From assembly GCF_001577835.2 (NCBI RefSeq), contig NC_029541.1, forward strand, positions 2,413,141 to 2,477,140: DNA of 64,000 nucleotides, given 5' to 3'. Source of the stretch: Coturnix japonica (taxonomy: Eukaryota > Chordata > Aves > Galliformes > Phasianidae). This document shows, piece by piece, positions 12,131 to 25,200 of this stretch. The position numbers were made by a program, and so were the translations under genes. The notes below the pieces were generated by a model. It saw only the letters and a list, made by a program, of their open reading frames with translations. It had not been told where the DNA came from and did not search any database. Positions within the stretch are counted from its first letter, which is position 1, and every line of letters starts with the position of its first letter.

Positions 12131-13984
12131 AGCAGCCAGGAGGAGGAAGGTGCCCCCATGGCACATCTATAATTCCCAACCTAGAGAAGAGCTGGATAAA
12201 TAATTCCCAGCAAGGCGAGGATCCACTTCTTTTTGTCTCGTTTGGGAAACACTCATGAGACAACACCCCCCCCTCCATTGCCTGCCAGCAAAGCAAGGCT
12301 TCCTAAAAGCAAAGCAATGCTACCTGCAGACAGACAAGGGTCAAGCTGTGGTGCAGCAACTCAAAGAGCCATGCATGCCCATGCAAAAAGCAGCACTCTG
12401 CCAAGAGCTATGGGTTGTGGCATGCTCAGAGGTGTGCTGGCCCTGCTCCTAGCAGTGCACACCCAGGCTCCTCAACCCCTTGCTTCACGCTGAGTATCAT
12501 CCTCTATGGGACATCCATGAGCTTGGATGCATCACAGCTCTCAATTACCAAACAATAGCTTTTGGGTTTGTTATCATCTGGCTGTAATTAAAGCATTCAT
12601 CGTTGGCACTCCTCTTGGTTACCTCTCAGGATTGGCATCCGCAGAGCTGGGCAGCTCAGGGTGAAGCTGCTGCTGTTTGTGCTGCTCTCCCAGCACAGCA
12701 CTGAGAGCATTAAGAGCTGGGTGGCTCTGCCATGTCTGGAGTCAAACTTAGGGCTGGTGACACAAGGAGGGACAGCCAGGGTGACACTGCATCTCTACAC
12801 AGCTGCAGTCATTCCTCCCCGCAGGGCAGCACAGAACAAGCCCCAACCTTGCCCAGAGAGGACAGCGGATGCTTCACTCTAAGCAGTGATTATTATGTGT
12901 AATTAGCAACGTGTCCTGCTTTGCATGCTCGCTCCTGGGAGCTCAGGAAGGCCCAGCCCTTATCTCTAGAACAGGGAATGGAATTTTGCTCAGCACCTTT
13001 GGAGAAAGAGGTGCATACCCACGTTGTCTGAGATGCTTTGAGAGCACCAACCTGCCCTCCCGATCTATTTAATGCCATGAATGTTTTATAAGCACGGCAG
13101 CAGAGGGGCTTTGCTTTGCTGCTCGGTGCTCCCTGGAGTCCACCCACACAGCCAAGGGAGGCTCTGAGCTGGGATTCTCATAGACCCAAATGAGAGCCCT
13201 GACCCTATGGGACTGCTGCAGCCAGCTGGGATGTGGCGCTCACTGGGGACATAGAGGCCACGCTGTGGTTGAGCTGAGAGCTCACCTGGTATTGGCAGTG
13301 TCTCCTCTGCATGATGGACCCCAGCCAGGACTCCCTGCCAAAGCTTTTTGCACAGCACAGTTTGCAGAGAAACACTTGTCCCAAGCACGTCCCCCCCCCT
13401 CACCCTCCACCTCCTGCATGCCCTGCTCAGATGTCCCTCAGAGGATCAAACAGATGGAAAAGCAGAAGCCAAACCTTGCTGCTTAAGCCTTTGTGCACTG
13501 GATCTGCACAAACAAGGGCAAGGAAGATGGAGATTTGGCAGGCAATCACCACAGCCCCAGCTGCTGAGCATCGCATGCCCTGAGAAGCACCATTGCAACC
13601 TCCCCCCACCAAACACACACTCCTGCAGCCCCCCAAGACACAGCACAGGGCTGCTCACACTCCCTCTGTTTCTCCCCCTGCTTAATGCCAGCCTTGCTAA
13701 AAGGAAAATCAATGCTCTGTGTCCATGGAGCAAAGCCCCAACACAGGGGACTCAACACCTGCAAAAGATGCTCTGCATAAAGTGGAATTTCCTCACTATT
13801 TCCCCAGCCCAACACAGAGTTGCAATGAAAAGGATGTTCCCAAGTTCACTGCTCTTTGCTATTCCCTCTGTTGGGGCAGCACCCCCAGCTCCCACCCTGG
13901 GCACACACACAAGGTTGTGCACATCCAACCCAGGGTGCAGCCCTCCTTGGTATGAATGGCAGCCATTGTGATGGGTGAATTTTC

Positions 13985-14300
13985 TGAATGAGCAAATCCT
14001 CATTAAAAAATAATTAAAACAGCCCGGCGAGGTTGGCTTAATTCCTTTCATTTTTTTGACTGATGGTGTTTAGTTTTGATGATTTATGTGGCACAGCCGT
14101 GCCAGCTCTCATGCTTCCCATTGTCGGAGCTCATGGGATTGCATGATTCCCTTCCTTCCACACCTCCTTGAGTCATTGGGATTACAGCGAATCTCAGCTT
14201 TCATTTCTTAAATCAATGACTATTATTTTTTAAGAGATGCATTCCAAGCTGGTGAACTCAACTTGAAAGCCTGACACCTAATGACTCAAAGCTCAGGAAG
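13985..14300. promoter_or_regulatory. Candidate enhancer-like block with AT-rich cores
   Basis: AT-rich, non-repetitive sequence with AATAATTAAAAC, TGATTTATG, AATCAATGACTATTATT and repeated TGACTCA/TGAGTCA-like AP-1 sites. It lies about 0.7 kb to the left of the mir-135 hairpin, downstream of it on the miRNA's strand. It could be a regulatory element of that locus, but nothing beyond motif content supports the call. Confidence 0.22.
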
Positions 14301-14984
14301 TCAAGGTAGGGAGGGGAGGGGGGAAAGGAGGGGGAAAGAACACAACCAAAGAACCCCAAATCCCTCTCTTCCTGCATGGGGAGCTGGTGGGGACCTTGGT
14401 AGCATCACCCTCCTCTCAGCTTTGCTAAGTTCTGCCTTTCTCACATGCTTAGCTTGACACCCTCAGGTGCAGCACAGCACAACCCATTTACCTCCAAGCT
14501 CTGCAGCCTCCCCAGCAGGGCACTATGCAGATGGGATGGAGGTGTCAGAGCTTTTCTCAACCCACCTGCAAACCTTATCAGACTATAGCAGAGAAAGGCC
14601 TCCTGCCATCACCTGGCTGCCGTGCCCATCGTCCCTTTGGAAATGCCCCCAGCTTTTCTCCTGCCACTTTTGTTCCCCAGGACCTGCAGGTGGGGATGCT
14701 TTGAACCGCGTGAGAAAAGCTCACTGCAAAGAAAAGCTGCTCCCTCCACCATGTGCCCTTTCAGCACTGAATGGGGATGGAGGCGCCTGAAAGGCCGTGC
14801 CCCCCACCATCCCCATCCCCTTTGTCTGCCCCTCTGCTCACCACCCCCTGCCCCATCCATCTTGCTAAGGCCCCGCAAGGCTTCAATGCCCCCTTTCACT
14901 CGGTATTTGTTACCAAATAAATATGGGTGATTAAAAAGGGATCAGGAATCCATGTGGTTTGCGGAGGTGCCTGGAAGGTGGAGT

Positions 14985-15076
14985 CCCTCCCCTGAGTAGC
15001 CCATGGCTTTTCGCCCTACATGAGTTAGGAAAAGCAATCACATAGGAATAAAAAGCCATAGACCACAGCAGAGGGC
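14985..15076 (-). ncRNA. MIR135: mir-135 microRNA precursor hairpin
   Basis: The minus strand folds into a long stem. The 5p arm (15,038-15,060) begins UAUGGCUUUUU and carries the miR-135 seed AUGGCUU; the 3p arm (15,000-15,021) begins AUGUAGGGC and ends GCCAUGGG. They are separated by a loop of about 16 nt, and paired flanks extend the stem. From memory, the 5p sequence matches miR-135a (U at the eleventh base, where miR-135b has C), whereas the flanks and 3p arm resemble the human mir-135b precursor. Human MIR135B lies in an intron of LEMD1 upstream of CDK18, on the strand opposite CDK18, exactly as here. miR-135 acts in the RISC complex on 3' UTRs, with APC among reported targets. The host transcript should run leftwards from the right. 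Confidence 0.95.
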
Positions 15077-18000
15077 TTACCGAGGATAAGCCAGCAGTCT
15101 TTGGGGAAAGAGAAAGGAAAAAGAGGGGTAAAAAAGGAAAAAAAACAACAGCTAATAATTAAGTAAGGCTCTGTCTAAGCTGCCATCTCCCCACAATCAG
15201 TTGGAACACAACCTGTTGCCCAAGTGCAGAGCTGCACAAAGATGGGAACCCCCAACAGCCAGCCCCTATGGCAGCTCTCAGCACTGCTGCAAAGCTCTGC
15301 CCCATGGACTGGGGCAGGAGAGCCCACCCCAGCCCCCAGCAGTGCTTTCTCTACTCCTTATATGAGCAGCAATTATGGGGATAGCCACCTCTTGCAGCAG
15401 AGGCGATGCTTAGAAAACAACATAGCCTCAACCAAGGGCAATACATCCAAAGAGCAGAAAATGAAAAGGTTTATTATCACTTTGCCAGCGCTCTGGCCAT
15501 AGCCGTACCTTACCTCCTTTGCTAAACACTGGGTGTTCCCCCTCACATCATTCTGGGCTGCTCTTCAGGTGCCAATACACCATGCAAACCTCGAGTCACA
15601 CTGGCAATGGAGCACATAGCTACACACCTATGGGTCAGCTGCTCCTTTGCAGAGGGGAGCAGCAGCCTGCAGGCTCATCCCTTCTGCAGACAGGAGCTCG
15701 GGGTGCAACTGCACACTGTCCTGGGGCTGGTTGGGAAACCTGACCCCGAGGCCCTTACAGCAGAATGGGGGAACAGGAGCTGGCTCACCTGGCAGCACGG
15801 CGGGCGGATGCGTGGTGTGGAGGGAGCAAACAGAAGTGTCTTTGTCGGGGAGACAAAGGGCTACAGAGAGCCCCGGCTGCAGAGCCACCTCCTGCAGCGC
15901 CTTCCCCTGCTGCCTTCAGGAGCCTCATCCCTCCTTGCATGTTCCCAAAGGCAGCTCAAGACAAGGTGCTGCACCTGGCAGCTTCTCCAAGGCTCCATTC
16001 CTTCTTTAGGGAAAGCCTCTGTGCTGCCCTGCATCAAGAGAAGCTCCTCCACCATCACCCCCCCCCCCAACCCACATAGATCATACCTGCAGAATGCACA
16101 GGCCCTGCCTTTATTCTCTCTCCCTGCCCCCTGGTTATCATGACTGCTAATTGCCAGCAGCTGATGAGGTCAGTTCTGCTGTGGAACCCAGGAAATTCCC
16201 TTTCTTGTTGCCCTATCCAGAATCCTTGGGAAATCCAATGTTTCTAAAACTACACAACCAGTAGATCTGGAACTGGGAAGGTTTCTGCACCTAGAGAGGT
16301 TCTGCATGCTGCACTTTGGGACAGCAGTGAGCAGTGACCTGCAAACCAAAGTAATGAAGCACAGGGGTAGCTCTGAAGTGGCACTGCCCAAGTCTTTGCC
16401 TCCTTCAACTCCCATATACCACTACCAAGGAGGAAAGGCAGCTGCATGCATACCTTACAACATGGCCACGCTCTATTTGCAGCCCCTCATCCCACAGGTA
16501 GAAGGGTCCTGAGCCCCATGTGGTGCAGGGAAAAGCACCCATGGGTGCTGAGTGCCCCACACTCACCTCCATTCCCTCACCCAGCACTGAGCTGCCCCCA
16601 GGGGTGCACTGAAGATGCAGCCCACACCTCCCAGATCCTCATTCATTGCAAGGTGGGGGGATGACCATCAAGCCAGACTTAACATCTCTTTGAGACACAG
16701 CTCTATAGCTCTGCTGTGGCACTGGGTGTCTGCAGCTCCATCTTCCTCTCCTCACTACTGCATCATTGAGAGCTCATGCCCCTATGAATGCCACCAGCCC
16801 CATACAACCCCACAGGATCCAGAGGAGCCATGCAGTCCTCAGGGTGACCCAGAACCTGCCCACACCTCCCTGGAGCTGACCTCACCTTCAGCAGCGCAGC
16901 ATCCTCTCCAAGGGAGCAACATCACACCAACAGAACATGGGGATGGGGATGGCATCGCCTGGTCCCCCCAGCAGCACTCAGGCACCGCAGGGATGCTCCA
17001 TACCCAGGGAATCATTCGCAGCACTCTGAGCTCTGGGGGCTCATGCTTGTCCCCAGTGCCCCATCCCCACTGCCCCACCGAGCCTTACTGCATGGGCGCA
17101 TACTTGGAATGGTTGTGCACTGAGGGGCCACGCACAGGGGGGGTAAGGGGGGGATGAGGGGGGTCAGGTATTTCTCCATCCCCAGCTCTGTAGAGCCGGT
17201 AACAAAGGCCCTATTGAACGGCAGCCTCTCTGGTCTGTGAAGCAGAAACCTCTTGTATCTACTTCAGTGCCTTTGATCTAACTCCCCCAGTGGGATAGAT
17301 ATTACTCATGTCCTGCTGCTCGGGTACTGTTGCCAGAGCGGGACAGGGGGGGGGACCTGCCTCCCCCTCTTCTCATCCTGGGGGCATCTCAGCTCCTCTT
17401 CCATAAACCTCTGCCCCATAGATTCCCCTTCCTGGATGTGTGGGGCACAGGCATGGCATGGAGGTGGTGGGAGTAGAGCCCTGCACCTCACATTCCTCTC
17501 CTGTAATTAAAGCCGGTGAGCTGGGTGGAGGGGGGGAATTTCCCAGAGGGTTTTACTGGCGTCTGGACAAGGGTCAGACAATGAGAACATTTGACAAGGT
17601 GCCCAAATCCTCTGTATCTTGGATACGCTCAAAGCCTCCCCTGTGTTGTTTGTCCCGGGCGCTGCAGGATGGAGGTGGGGCCCTCAGAGCAGGTTGGGGG
17701 GCTCTCAGCCTTCATCCCATCGGGGCTGCCCTAAATACAAAGCACCTGCAAAGTGCTGTGAGTGCTGCTGGATTGCACTGCATCCCCCCCTGGGGTCCCC
17801 CAGGATACCCACAGAAAGGCATCAAACACCTCAAGAGATTCACCTTGTGGTGCTTTAAAAAACACTTTGCTGCTTTCAGCAAGAGATCTGCAAGCTCCCC
17901 ATGGAGCTTGGAGCACTCTGGGCTTAGCCTGGTTCTGCTGGTCCTGGAGAACACAGGGATGCTGCCTGTGTATCATCCCACAAGCACTGGAAAGCTTTTG

Positions 18001-20409
18001 GAAATCCTATTCCCAGCTGGTGTGCAGAAATCCTTGTGCCTGGCAGATCCCATCAGCACACAGAGCTGCATGTGGGCATCACATCCGGGGCTGTCCAGTG
18101 CCCACATTATAGTGCCCAAAGGGCCAGAACCCAAAAGCCCAGCAGGGAGAGCTGAGATGGGCACAGTGCTGGGGCTGCCCCATCCTGCTGCATTAGGCAA
18201 TGAAACAGTGGGATGGGTGGACAGATGGATGGACAAATGGATGGACCAGTGCTCAAGAATACAGAGGGGACAATCCAAGTTCACCTATAGGAGCCCATAG
18301 CAAACCAACAAGGAGCAATCAGCTTTTCTTTTGGGGATCACCTAAAGCCCCCAACTCCTCTCCACAGCCCCACTTTGCCTGCAGGGTGTATAGGACTGAA
18401 TTCCTACATAGCTCTTAAACTTTAACTATTATAACTTGGGGAGCAGCTGAAGTCAGTGTTGGGCAGAGATCCATTTTCAAGCTGTCTTGACAACTGGCTC
18501 CAGCACAGCAAGATTAGATCTACTAATCACATTTATAAGGCGCCCAGCATCATGAATTGGGTATTTGGAGAATATCTGTCATTGTAACAATGTCATTTTC
18601 CAGCCTTCAGCGTGCATTGCTGTGTCCTCTAAGTGGTTACAATTGGACCTGTTGGTTTTATATAGAAACATCTGCGTGGGGAAGAGGAGGCTCAGATGTA
18701 TTTGTGGCATTGCATGCTATCTGCCACTCATACATCCCATGGACAGTGTGATATTGGGGTTATTTATGGATTTCAATCAGTTTTCTCATCACCTGAGCTT
18801 ATATGCATCCCTCAGCAAGCAGACACCGACCAGCTGCCCTCAAAAGCAACTGCCTGCAGCACTGGGGGGGCACGCTCAACAAATCCATGCTTGCAGCAGC
18901 AGTGCAGCAACCACTTTGGGGAGCAGCAATGTTTGCACAGAAGCATTCAGCTCTGAGCCAGGAGGAATACTTTGCAAATCCAGTTTGTCCCAATGGGCTT
19001 CAGGTGCAAAACCAGCTCCGAGAAGCTGCATTGTAGGATCTGCCCCCTGAACCTTTCGAGCCCTGGGATCCCAAAGCCACCATGCTGTGTCCTGGATCCT
19101 ATACAACCCCTGCTGTACAGCTCTGCCCCACGCACACAGTGTGGCTGTTTGCTCCAGCTTTATCTCCAAGCAGAGGGATGAGAGAGGCAGAGAGGGAAGG
19201 AATGAGATAATGACCCAGACCTGCTCCTACAAACTGCCACAGAGCCTATTAGGGGAGGGCAAATGCAGCTTGGGAATCCAGGTAAGTCACTCACTAACAA
19301 GATCCTCTTGGGCCTTTTAGCACATTCCTGGTCACAGCCAGTTCAGCTCCCGCAGCCCCAGCTGTAATTAAGTCTGGGCTGCGAGGCAGGAGACGCTGCA
19401 GCATCTTGGGGTGGGGGGGGGGGGGAAGGTCTGTCTGGGGTTGCAGGAGCACACAGGGCTGATGAGAAGGGCTCTTTCTCAGGCAGCAGCAGCCTGTGGT
19501 GGTGCAGCACCCAACGGGGCCCTGCAGCACAGCTGGGCACCCCCAGCCCCTATTTCTGGCACTGGGGGATTGCAGTGACACAAGCGAGAGAAGCCGGAGC
19601 TTGCCCAAAGTGCTGCTCTTATCACCAGCTGCAGCTGGGGGATGTGGCTGGGAATGTGATGGGCTGCCCATGGGCGGGCATGAGAGGTGGAATGGTGACC
19701 TCACACAGCCTTTTGTATCCTATTTGTGCCCAATTTGGTGGCTGTGGTCTCACTCTGAGTCCTCAGAGTCCCCACTTAGTGATGGCACCCAAGGAAGGAG
19801 CTCCCCTCAATGGAGGTCTCGGCTACATCCCCACCTCCACTTCTCAGCGTGACCATCCCCATCTTCCCACCACGTGAAGAACTGAGTGTCACATCGGAGG
19901 TGATGCAGACGGGAGGTATTTGTGGTTCGTCTGCCGTTGTTTGCCGTTCCCAGTGATTTATCATGCTCTGCTGACAGCTCACTGGGGACCCGTGACACAG
20001 CGTGACACAGTGTGCCACCTATTAGCATGAGGACAAATCCTGACAGAGAAAGCATCCCTCCTCCACCTCATAGACCTTTCCTCCCCTGGTCGCCCTGCTG
20101 GACACCAGCTGCTCCCCCCTAGGTGACAACAGACAGCCAAACCAAGAGGACACAAACCATATGGGCAGACCCAGAGCATGATGAGGAGGTACCCCGAGCC
20201 CATAACAAACATCTTCTCCCCTGCCCAGAGCCACCCCAGCCTTGGTCCCACCCAGCCCACTGCCATCATGCTCTGGGTAGAAACCAGAAGGGGAGATCTC
20301 CAGCTCCCTGTGGTCCCCAGCCCTCCCCTCTCCTCACCATTTGCCTGTGCTTCCAGCAGAGAAAAATGCTTATTCTCCTTAATGGTCTATTGCAGCCCAG
20401 ACAGGCACT

Positions 20410-20434
20410 GCACACACATACACACACACACACA
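20410..20434. repeat. CA dinucleotide microsatellite
   Basis: Roughly twelve CA units with one CATA interruption. It is the first of three short CA tracts within 750 bp. Confidence 0.9.
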
Positions 20435-20944
20435 GTCTATGCACTACCCATAGCAAATCCCTACCCAAACCATTAGGGACCACTCCATTCCTCCACACCG
20501 TGTCACCCCCCCCTAGAACCCCATCACTGTCCTTTTGCTTTCAGCAAACAAGCACGGATGAAATAACAGCAGGGATCAAACAGCACCGAAATCAAGGCTA
20601 TTCCTACCTGGCAGTCATTGATTTCCTTCCCCCTTGCTGACATCACTGCTCCCTTCAGGTTAATACATGCACCACTTCCCTTATCTCTGCTCAGGATTAC
20701 CTCATCGCAGCAAACCCAGCTCACTCCTGCTCTGCCGAATGCCAGCAGTGTTTGAACTGCAACTTCCCAACCAGAGGAAGGATTTCTCCAGTGCTGTTCC
20801 ATCAGAGCTCTGATCTCTCCCTCGTACAACAGACACACGGCTCTTTTTCCTTATAGATCAGCTCTTTGCTCTCCATGCAAACCGGATCGTTCCCTTTGCT
20901 CCTTGCAAGGATTTCACGTGCACTGCAAACTGCAAAAGTGCTGT

Positions 20945-20961
20945 GCACACACACACACACA
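20945..20961. repeat. CA dinucleotide microsatellite
   Basis: Eight uninterrupted CA units, second of three CA tracts in this neighbourhood. Confidence 0.85.
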
Positions 20962-21129
20962 ATCCCACCCCCAACCCCTACTCCACCTGCAAGACAAAAA
21001 AACTCTGCCCTAAAACAAAGAGAGCTGCCATTCACTTTTTGGCTCATAGCACCTCATCCTCAAGAACAGCACCACTGCAAGCCAGTGCCGTCTATTGGCT
21101 GCAGCGTAAATATTTACACCCCTTTGCAA

Positions 21130-21151
21130 ACACACACATACACACACACAC
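21130..21151. repeat. CA dinucleotide microsatellite
   Basis: About eleven CA units with one CATA interruption, the same interrupted pattern as the tract at 20,410. Confidence 0.85.
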
Positions 21152-21716
21152 AGATACATTTCCAACACACACCGCAAACAGAAGCAGAAGGTGAAGCTCT
21201 TCGCAGCTCTGCTGGGCGGCAGCAGGAGGCGGTGCAGGTAATGCACGTCCTGCTGCATGCAGGTGTGGGTGCACCGGGTGCACTTCTGCCCCTCACCCTC
21301 ACAACCCCACCACGCAACGCTCGGAACAAAGAGAAAAACGCTGCCTTACTTTCTTACTCTTTTCGCTTCACTTCTCTTTTCCTCCTCTATTTCAGGACTT
21401 TTCCGTTTGGAGGTGATTAACGGAGAGGAACTTAAAAGCGGCCGGGAGGTTCGGGGAGAGCGTTTTGTCGGAGGAGCGAAGCAGAGAAGGAACAAAAGCC
21501 ACGGGAGCGGTGCTGAATAGGTGTCCTCCTAATTGTCGGGAATCGTGTGGCTGTGTGTGGCGCTGACGGGAGGGGCGGTGGGCAGCGGCCTCCCTCCCTC
21601 CCCCCCTTCCTGGGGACGGGGTGAGCTCAGAGCAAAGGGCCCCTCCGTTCCCAGCACCGCACCGGGCTGCAGAGCAAAGCGCACGGCAGCACCCCGGTAA
21701 TTGCGGGTGGTCAACG

Positions 21717-22204
21717 CGGGGATAGTGGGGATGTGGAGATAAGGGGACGGGGAAGGCAGAGATGAGGATGGAGGGGATGCCGAGATGGGGACAGGGGGGA
21801 TAAAGTGATGGGGACAATGGGGATAGTGGGGATATGGTGATGGGGACAGCAGGGACACAGTGATGGGGACAGAGGTGATACGGTGATGGGGACAGTGGGG
21901 ATAATGCGATGGGCACAGCAGGGATACAGAGATAAGGACAGCAGGGATGCAGTGGTGTGGACAGCGAGGACACGGTGATGGAGACAGCGAGGATACAGGG
22001 ATGGGGACACAGCAATGGGGACAGCGGGGATACAGAGATAAGGGCAGCAGGGATACGGTTATGGGGACAATGGGAATACTGCGATAGGAACAGCAGGGAC
22101 ACAGTGATGGGGATAGAGAGACACAGCGATGGGAACAGTGGGGATACAGTGAGGGGGACTGTGGGAACACAGTGATAGGGACAGCAGGGACACAGCATTG
22201 GGGC
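21717..22204. repeat. 23-bp GC-rich minisatellite
   Basis: About twenty diverged copies of a 23-bp unit whose typical form starts GATGGGGACAGCAGGGA and ends CACAGT. A few copies have lost or gained bases. The plus strand is G-rich and nearly free of runs of C. Because the unit length is not a multiple of three and lacks minus-strand stops, all three minus frames stay open and give false histidine-proline-valine proteins. It lies beside a modestly CpG-rich patch. Confidence 0.93.
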
Positions 22205-25200
22205 CGCCCGGTGCCCTCTCCGTGTTCCTCCCCCTGCTTTGTCTCTGGCCCCGTCTCCCAGCCAGGCAGACACAAAGAGCCTCTGACCTGGGAGGAGAAA
22301 TATGCCTTGCCGACAAAATCCGCCCCAGAGCCCTGAGGTGAGCTTTTGGCAGCAGGGAATTAAAAATAGCTGCTGTGGCTCCAAGTCGGAGGCAGCACTC
22401 CTTCCCTAATGAGTATAATTAGCGCAGCGCGGATGGAAGCGTGGTTCCCCGGCTGCTCCCCGTATCGCTCAGTGTCTCTGAGTGCCACTCATTGACAACT
22501 CCACACACACCAAGGAAGTGGCTTTTTCTGCTATCTGTTCCTCTGAGCACTTATAAAACCTGGCTATACCAATGGGGGGGTAGGCAGGCTGCAGGCCCAC
22601 AGTGCCCCACAGATCCTTCTCCTATGTGTGTGCCCAACCATCAACAAGCAGAGCATCACCTCAAAGCATCACCATCATCCCCTTCTGCTGGGCTGCCCTC
22701 CCATAGGGACAGGCATGGGAACAAGGCCACCTCTCCACTCTCTGCCCTACTGGCCACCCCAGAGACCTGAATTCTCCTTAAGCACTGAATTCAGCAGCAG
22801 GTGAGCTCAGCACTGAGGATATGGTCCACCCAGAGCATCCCTCCTCGAGCATGGCATAGATGGAACCTGTCTGAAAGCAATGCACTGGGGATGTGTTGGG
22901 CAGCTCATTAACTGATGGGGTTAACGAGCTGCTCAGTGGGATCCCTGCAGCCAGAGCTTGGCACAGGGTGAGATGTGGGTGCATCAGGTCAGGAGTGGCT
23001 GCACCTCTCTCAGCATCTTCTCAGCTCTGACACGGTGCTCACTTGGGCTTCTTTTTTAATTGTCTTGATGTCCCTCATCTGCATAATCCCCCACAATGCA
23101 GAGCAGCAGGACTTTTGCTCTGAGCTAATAAATAGACGACAAAAATAAACGTGTCATGTAAGATTTGCTTCCATTTCTTTCTCCCTTTGTGAGCCAGCTA
23201 TCGCCAAGAAATGATGCTGGTGGAGCTGATATCCCAGGAGCTGTCAGGCCGGGCTTTGCTTTGCCCATAGAACACAACTTAGCCACATGTTAGCTTGAGT
23301 TGTTCAAGCTGAGAGCTGCAGGAGGAGGAGGTGTCTGCACTCCTCAGCCTCTGCATTGCTCCCTATAGAGATGGTCCTGGAAAATCAACCCCAGGGTGGT
23401 GGGCAAAGTGCATTCAGAAATCCATCGCTGTGGTTGCAACGTTTCCATGCCCAGGCAGGTGCTGGCAGTGCTCTAATTTCCTAGTGGTTTTCTTCAAAAT
23501 CACCCAGCTCTCTGTGCTTGGAGATGGCACCATTTAGGAAATGAGCTCCTCGAGCCAAGAAAAAGAGTGATCGTTCAGCTGTGAGCATCCAAGGGGACTC
23601 CCGAGGCTGGAACAGCACCACGTGTTTCCTACAGGATGATTCCTCCTGCAAGGCTGTATTTCTCACTTCGAGGAACTTGGCTGGATGGAGCCCAGGGAAC
23701 CAAAGGGAATAAACTCAAAGTCCTAAAGGAGAGGCTGCAATCCATCCTTGGGGCTGGGAGGCACAGCAGCAGCATGGGATCAGGGATGAACTACAATGCA
23801 GGATGTAGATGTGAGCACAGAGAGCAGCAGGATGCATTGGGTTCCATATGGTTTTAGGAGCTGGTTACTTTGCACGGGGTGCTGGCAGCTCTGGAGATCA
23901 TCACATGGGCCATCTTTTCTCCTCCCTGCAGCCCTGTGAGTCAGGAGGAACCTCATCTCCTATATAAAAACATATCCAACTGTGTTGTTTTTGCCTGAAA
24001 ATGCAAATTCTAACGGGTAGGAGCTAGAAGAGAAATAAAGACCTGATAATATACGAGCTTCCCTTGTCTTGTCTTTTCTTTTAGAGCCCTGGCCCACTTT
24101 AAATCACATTTATGGCCATACACAACTGCCTTCTGGCACACGGATGCTCAAGCCTGGTGTTGCTGAAAAGATGGATTCTCAACTGCTGGTCAGTGGAGGA
24201 AGAAACACTGCATCTGCTTCCCAAACAACCCAGTGAAAGTGCCCATCAGCTGCATTGATTGGTATTCACATGTCCTGGGATAGGGGCATGGGGACCCTTT
24301 GTAGAGAGGCTCCATGTCCTATTGATGAGGTCTGCACCCTCTGCTCCCAGTTCCAGGTGGGTTGGTAGGTGCTGGGCAGCACAAGGCAGAGCCAGGAAGG
24401 TCTCAGGAGGAATAAAACATGGAGAGAGGTGGAAATCAGATGAGTGATGGGTGCGAGGTGCGGAGGAGCGCAGAGCATCCCTGCAGGATGCAGCAGATCA
24501 TTTCACCCTTCCCCAAAGCGCTGCAGTGAGGGGATGGGATCATCCATCTTCATTACATCCCCAGAAGAGCCTCTGTCAGGTTATGGTGTAAAGGCAATCA
24601 ATAGCCCTGTGGGCTCACTGCGTGCTGGGCTGTGCTGCACACGTGTGTTGTCCCTGCTCCCTGCATGGCACTGGGGCCACCAAGTATTGCCACACACTGT
24701 CCAAGCCTACATTTCTTTCAATAAGTTCATGCTTTTCCAGCTCAGATCACCTGGGTGTTTTATTTTCCCCCTTCTTGCCATAGCCTGGCACCTTGTTGAT
24801 TCTATTCCTTAGCTCTCAGCAAAGATCCTGCAAGAAAACCTCCTTGAAGTGCTGCTATCCAGGGTGCAAAAACCCTCACTGAAACACCGACCTGCCCACA
24901 TGCAATCACACAAACCCACTTAGATTACACACCTAATTCACACCCAGTGCCCACAACACCCTCTGCAGAGTCACCCAAGAGAAGCTACGCATGGGATGCA
25001 CTCTTTGCCCCCTCTGCCTTCATGCATAGGGCATGGAGGCAACCAATGGAAGAAATAAAGGGGAAAACCCAAACAACAGGTAAAGCTGAGCCCCAGCAGC
25101 ACTTAACTTGCCCCACTGAGTGCCCACCCCTGGGCAGGTGCCTGTGAACATCCTGCTTTGCAGCAAGGAGATTCACTGTTTGCAAGGCAGCTTTCAAAGC

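Larger units (their letters stand above)
4784..14985. other. Long non-coding stretch, no gene recognised
   Basis: No coding exon, RNA gene or recognisable transposon was found in these 10 kb. Open frames are short, overlapping and unrelated to families I know. Small local repeats occur: a purine/GT-rich patch near 6930-7020, a CCCAT-type imperfect repeat at about 10,360-10,435, and TTGCA-type short repeats at about 11,180-11,220. Two AT-rich blocks at about 11,860-12,130 and 13,985-14,300 look like candidate regulatory elements and are listed separately. Confidence 0.5.
15077..21715. other. Non-coding stretch, upstream of mir-135
   Basis: No exon was recognised. On the minus strand this lies upstream of the mir-135 hairpin and may be intron of its primary transcript. 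An open frame of 286 codons (17,440-18,300, plus) has no recognisable motif and is probably chance. CA microsatellites cluster at 20.4-21.15 kb. From about 21,400 to 21,720 CpG density rises modestly. Confidence 0.45.

Noticed and set aside
15607-16143. 178-residue frame near mir-135
   Set aside because: No motif, homology or exon-like splice context was recognised; other frames overlap it on both strands.
21392-22384. 330-residue minus-strand frame
   Set aside because: Most of it is the 23-bp minisatellite; all minus frames are open there and the flanks show no homology.
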